Source: an uncultured Clostridia bacterium (GTDB lineage: Bacteria > Bacillota > Clostridia > TANB77 > CAG-508). Taken from it: a DNA stretch of 64,000 bases. This document shows, in pieces, positions 61,086 to 64,000 of this stretch. A program made the position numbers and the translations under genes. The stretch covers positions 33,223 through 97,222 of the forward strand of contig CAKPKQ010000002.1 of NCBI GenBank assembly GCA_934167305.1. Reading direction: 5' to 3'. Under the pieces are notes generated by a model that worked only from the letters and a program-made list of their open reading frames with translations, did no database searches and had not been told where the DNA came from. Each line of letters begins with the position of its first letter. Position 1 is the first letter of the stretch.

Positions 61086-61832
61086 TTAAATTTTTACATT
61101 TTCTTCTTCATCATATAAAATTGCATCATCCTTATTTAATCTGTTTCTTTTTACTTCAATTTTTGAAACTTTAGATATCTGATAAATCAATAAAACAATA
61201 AGAAATGCATTTAATATCATTAAACCATACATTTTTATACTAAAAACATTATATGCCTCTATACATTTATCTACATAATATTCCCTATCACTTTTTAATT
61301 TTGCTCCTGTTAGTCCTATATCAATTCTAGATTTAACATTAGATTTTTCTTCAACATATTTTTCATCATAAATTTGCTTGAATTTTTCATTAGTATAAGT
61401 TGAATCCCAATTTAGTTTTATTCCTCCAAATGTTAAAATAGCTATTATAGTAAGTAAAAAAATTGCAATCAACTTTTTTATAAGCACTACCTTATTTTTT
61501 GAAAAATAATTTGATAATATGATAAATGCTAGTAATACTAAAATTGTAATTATGTAAGTATTCATCATTATTTGTTTTATATCTTCTATTGGATCTGTAA
61601 TTGGTGATTTATATGTAGTTATAAAAGCTATTCCAGCTGTTATAAGAATAATAATTGCAGTTACCATTTGAAATATAACATATGTATTGTCTAGTGGAAT
61701 ATAATAATACACTCTAAAAAATCCACCTCTATAGTACTGCCTTACATAATTTCTATTTTCGTTCTCATCATTATCTTCTATCTCTTGGCTTCTTCCAAAA
61801 GAAGGAACATTTCCTCTTCCCATATATGCCAT
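61086..61832 (-). CDS. Membrane protein of unknown function, 248 aa
   Basis: Cytoplasmic Tyr/Arg-rich N-terminus (about 1-48), membrane segments near 52-70, 92-110, 118-138 and 202-222, and a large charged loop between segments 3 and 4 that contains W-D-S-T-Y-T-N. The ATG follows GGGGAAAG. No family recognised. Confidence 0.65.
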   Translation of the reverse strand: MAYMGRGNVPSFGRSQEIEDNDENENRNYVRQYYRGGFFRVYYYIPLDNTYVIFQMVTAIIILITAGIAFITTYKSPITDPIEDIKQIMMNTYIITILVLLAFIILSNYFSKNKVVLIKKLIAIFLLTIIAILTFGGIKLNWDSTYTNEKFKQIYDEKYVEEKSNVKSRIDIGLTGAKLKSDREYYVDKCIEAYNVFSIKMYGLMILNAFLIVLLIYQISKVSKIEVKRNRLNKDDAILYDEEENVKI

Positions 61833-61860
61833 AAAACTTTCCCCTTTTTTATTTCAATTT

Positions 61861-62040
61861 TTATTGTTTACTTTTCTTTGTCATATTTTCCATTTTCTTT
61901 GTTCTTATTTTTTGTTCTTCTAATGTCATCCATGCAAAATATGATGATACAAATTCCCCATATTTAGTTGTATCTTCTTGTCCTTCTATATTGCCTATTT
62001 CTTCTTTCATATTAAAATTTGATTTGTTTTTTCTATTCAT
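61861..62040 (-). CDS. Small hydrophilic protein, 59 aa
   Basis: Met/Lys/Glu-rich, with a central Y-G-E-F-V-S-S-Y-F-A-W-M-T-L-E-E-Q hydrophobic patch. ATG 62040 has AGGAG upstream. First gene of the three-gene set; probably accessory to the membrane proteins. No family recognised. Confidence 0.55.
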   Translation of the reverse strand: MNRKNKSNFNMKEEIGNIEGQEDTTKYGEFVSSYFAWMTLEEQKIRTKKMENMTKKSKQ

Positions 62041-62086
62041 AAACACACACTCCTATTAATAATAGTTATGTGCATTTTTATTTTGT

Positions 62087-62965
62087 TTATTCACTTAAAA
62101 TATATTTTTCAATTACCTTTGCAACTCCATCTTCATTATTGCTATCTGTTACTATTTTCCCCATTTGCTGAATATATGGTGCACTATTTGCCATTGCAAC
62201 ACCTAGTCCTGCATTTTCTAGCATTGTTTGATCATTTACATTATCACCAATTGCAATTACTTCTTCCTTTTTTATTCCTAATTTCTCAATTAAAAATTCA
62301 ATTGCATTCCACTTAGTAGTATTTTCATTTGTTATTTCAGTATAATAGTATTCTATAGAATACACATCTGTGCCCATCTTCATTAGTTTTCTTGTCATAT
62401 GTCCTACATCTAATACATCTATTTCTTTTATAGACCTTAATCTTTTTATTATACTATTAAATATTATGCTGTTATCATCACAAACTGTTATTTTAGTATA
62501 ATCAACTTCTTTTCTATTTAATACATAATTATATACGTCATTTGTAAGATATATATTTGTTTTTTTATTATCAGGCTTATTTGCATTTTCATGGTTGTAA
62601 AACATTACATTATAATTTAAAGATTTTGCAATAATTGAATTTTCAGTATAAACACTATAATAAATGCTGTTTTCTTCACATATTTTAATTAACTGCAAAA
62701 CTTTTTCTTTACTTAAAAACTGCTCATATATTATATTTTCAGTATCGAATTCATATATCATTGCCCCATTTCCACAAATAGCATATTCATTTGCACCTAT
62801 TTCGTTTCCAAAGTTTTGTACTGACATTGCACCTCTTCCAGATGCTAATACTATTTTAGTACATTTATTTATTGCGTTTTTAATCGCATTTTTATTTCTA
62901 TCTGATATTTGACCATATGAATCAAGTAAAGTTCCATCTAAGTCAATTGCCACTAATTTGTACAT
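62087..62965 (-). CDS. Cof-type HAD-family phosphatase
   Basis: 292-aa haloacid-dehalogenase-like hydrolase. Motif 1 is I-D-L-D-G-T-L-L, motif 2 A-S-G-R, motif 3 Lys in the mid region and motif 4 I-G-D-N-V-N-D, with the C2-type cap between. Cof-type enzymes dephosphorylate sugar phosphates or related metabolites; substrate unknown. Confidence 0.92.
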   Translation of the reverse strand: MYKLVAIDLDGTLLDSYGQISDRNKNAIKNAINKCTKIVLASGRGAMSVQNFGNEIGANEYAICGNGAMIYEFDTENIIYEQFLSKEKVLQLIKICEENSIYYSVYTENSIIAKSLNYNVMFYNHENANKPDNKKTNIYLTNDVYNYVLNRKEVDYTKITVCDDNSIIFNSIIKRLRSIKEIDVLDVGHMTRKLMKMGTDVYSIEYYYTEITNENTTKWNAIEFLIEKLGIKKEEVIAIGDNVNDQTMLENAGLGVAMANSAPYIQQMGKIVTDSNNEDGVAKVIEKYILSE

Positions 62966-63119
62966 AATTACCTCTCTTATTTTTTCTAATCACATTATAT
63001 TCTTTTGTGGTTTATATTGTCAATGTATATTTTTTAAAACCCCTTGCAAAAGAAATGTAAAACATATATAATAAGTTCATGCCAATGAAAATATGTAAAT
63101 TTTGGAAGGAGAGATCATT

Positions 63120-63650
63120 ATGAACATTAAAATAGTATCTAAAGATTTAATAGCAACAGATGCAATTAAAGATTATATTGGTAAAAAATCAGAAAGATTA
63201 GTAAAATATTTTGGAGAAGAATTTGATGTAACTGCAACTTTCAGAACCGAAGGTGGCTTACAAATAGCTGAAATAGAAGTAAAAACTCCAACTGATAGAT
63301 TCAGAGCAACTACAGAACACAAAGATTTATATGCTTCTATTGATAAAGATATTGATATTTTAGAAGGTCAAATTAGAAAAATGAAAACTAAAAAAGACCA
63401 ACAAAATATGACAGATTCTATTCGTATTAAAGAAATGGCTCACTCTGAAGAAGCTATTGTTGAAGGAGAAATCATTAAAACAATATATTATGATATAAAA
63501 CCTCTTTCACCAGAAGATGCCAAATTAAAATTAGAAGAAAGACCTAAAGATAAATTTTTAACATTTATTAACGTAGAAACAGGTAAAGTAAATGTTATTT
63601 ATCGTTTAAAAGATAATAATAATTTTGGTCTTGTAGAGCCAGAAGCTTAA
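63120..63650 (+). CDS. hpf: Ribosome hibernation promoting factor (long form)
   Basis: 176-aa long HPF/RaiA. N-terminal ribosome-binding domain (1-95: D-L-I-A-T-D-A-I-K-D-Y-I, T-E-H-K-D-L-Y-A-S-I-D) and the C-terminal dimerisation domain (about 120-176: I-K-P-L-S-P-E-D-A and F-I-N-V-E-T-G-K-V-N-V-I-Y-R). The long form makes 100S dimers alone. ATG 63120 has GGAGAG upstream. Confidence 0.96.
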   Translation: MNIKIVSKDLIATDAIKDYIGKKSERLVKYFGEEFDVTATFRTEGGLQIAEIEVKTPTDRFRATTEHKDLYASIDKDIDILEGQIRKMKTKKDQQNMTDSIRIKEMAHSEEAIVEGEIIKTIYYDIKPLSPEDAKLKLEERPKDKFLTFINVETGKVNVIYRLKDNNNFGLVEPEA

Positions 63651-63658
63651 TTTAAAAG

Positions 63659-63690
63659 AAGAGTTCCTAAATATTTGGAACTCTTTTTTG
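63659..63690 (+). terminator. Terminator of hpf
   Basis: AAGAGTTCC/GGAACTCTT hairpin followed by T6. Confidence 0.9.
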
Positions 63691-63736
63691 TCATCTTAGA
63701 AAAATTCTTAAACTTTTCTAATGTGACAATTTAAAA

Positions 63737-63931
63737 CTATTTCATATTGTTTTCAGCTTGTTGAATCATTTTTCTAACCATGTTTCCACCGATTCTACCA
63801 GCATCTTTAGAAGATAAATCTCCATTGTATCCTTGTTTTAAGTTAACACCAACTTCGTTAGCAACTTCATATTTGAATTTGTTTAGAGCTTCTTTAGCTT
63901 CTGGAACTACAGATTTATTGCTATTTGTCAT
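63737..63931 (-). CDS. Alpha/beta-type small acid-soluble spore protein
   Basis: 64-aa SASP that coats spore DNA. The GPR cleavage region is L-N-K-F-K-Y-E-V-A-N-E-V-G-V and the second conserved block is G-D-L-S-S-K-D-A-G-R-I-G-G-N-M-V-R-K-M-I. ATG 63931 has GGAGGTG seven bases upstream. Expected to be under sigma-G; the site is not clear. Confidence 0.96.
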   Translation of the reverse strand: MTNSNKSVVPEAKEALNKFKYEVANEVGVNLKQGYNGDLSSKDAGRIGGNMVRKMIQQAENNMK

Positions 63932-64000
63932 ATTTTTCACCTCCTAGAATGTGATTATTTTTGTTTTTGAAAAAACGTTTTTTGCTTTTTCATTATTTAT

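Noticed and set aside
1..64000. CRISPR arrays, tRNA or rRNA genes
   Set aside because: No regularly spaced direct repeats, no T-arm consensus with cloverleaf, and no rRNA motifs were found.

Overview
The window is a very AT-rich chromosomal segment of a spore-forming, low-GC Gram-positive bacterium, most likely an anaerobic gut-type member of the Clostridia. The evidence is spoIIID, spoVAC/VAD/VAE, yunB, sipL, veg, yabG and an alpha/beta SASP, together with pyruvate formate-lyase and its activase, a DUF4364 regulator, ctsR-mcsA-clpC and MurT/GatD. Placement near the uncultured low-GC gut clades is inference. No rRNA or tRNA gene, CRISPR array, transposase, integrase or reverse transcriptase was seen. 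Most genes are on the minus strand.

Layout. 1-8.8 kb: rimO (cut by the window edge), a CapA-like protein, a prepilin-like protein fused to a Hint domain, a DapB-like dehydrogenase, deoD, greA, an unknown gene and a membrane-anchored GH18 protein. 9-11.1 kb: spore dipicolinate channel operon (dodecin-spoVAC-spoVAD-spoVAE). 11.1-16.6 kb: accessory island of four tandem prepilin-like genes, two with C-terminal FGE/C-type-lectin-like domains, facing a small anchored protein. 16.6-18.9 kb: divergent ribosomal operons infC-rpmI-rplT and rplM-rpsI, each with a leader RNA. 19-22.7 kb: sporulation cluster yunB, sipL, veg and a frameshifted yabG. 23-27.9 kb: DUF1015, an ABC exporter, spoIIID, a tiny zinc-ribbon gene and an XRE regulator. 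28.1-31.1 kb: pflB-pflA. 31.1-33.6 kb: Zn/Mn-type ABC importer. 33.7-41.6 kb: rpe, rsgA, prkC, prpC, rlmN and a divergent murT/gatD pair, a cell-wall growth-signalling block. 42-51.6 kb: aspS, a DnaJ-like protein, DUF4364, proS, scpB, a two-OB-fold SSB, a PdaB-like deacetylase and murI. 51.8-56.5 kb: a Cys/Pro-rich protein, split TauE-like genes, nifS and a CDF transporter. 56.5-57 kb: an orphan RNA-like locus behind a near-perfect sigma-A promoter. 57-60.5 kb: heat-shock operon ctsR-mcsA-clpC without mcsB, with a clear CtsR operator. 60.5-64 kb: an unknown membrane-protein operon, a Cof-type HAD phosphatase, hpf and a SASP.

What stands out beyond housekeeping: (i) a dispersed palindromic repeat family built on 31-bp units beginning TGTCAGTT, usually at or just after stop codons; (ii) the prepilin-like island, where one FGE tail looks like the variable region of a diversity-generating retroelement target, plus the separate prepilin/Ig/Hint fusion; (iii) the orphan RNA locus at 56.5-56.9 kb; (iv) a 210-bp terminal-inverted-repeat element between rsgA and rpe that folds as a three-way junction; (v) a GatD homologue lacking both its catalytic Cys and His; (vi) single-base frameshifts in yabG and in one TauE-like half gene.

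Coordinates were read by eye; start codons were chosen from Shine-Dalgarno spacing and family length. Family assignments come from recognised motifs, not from a database search.
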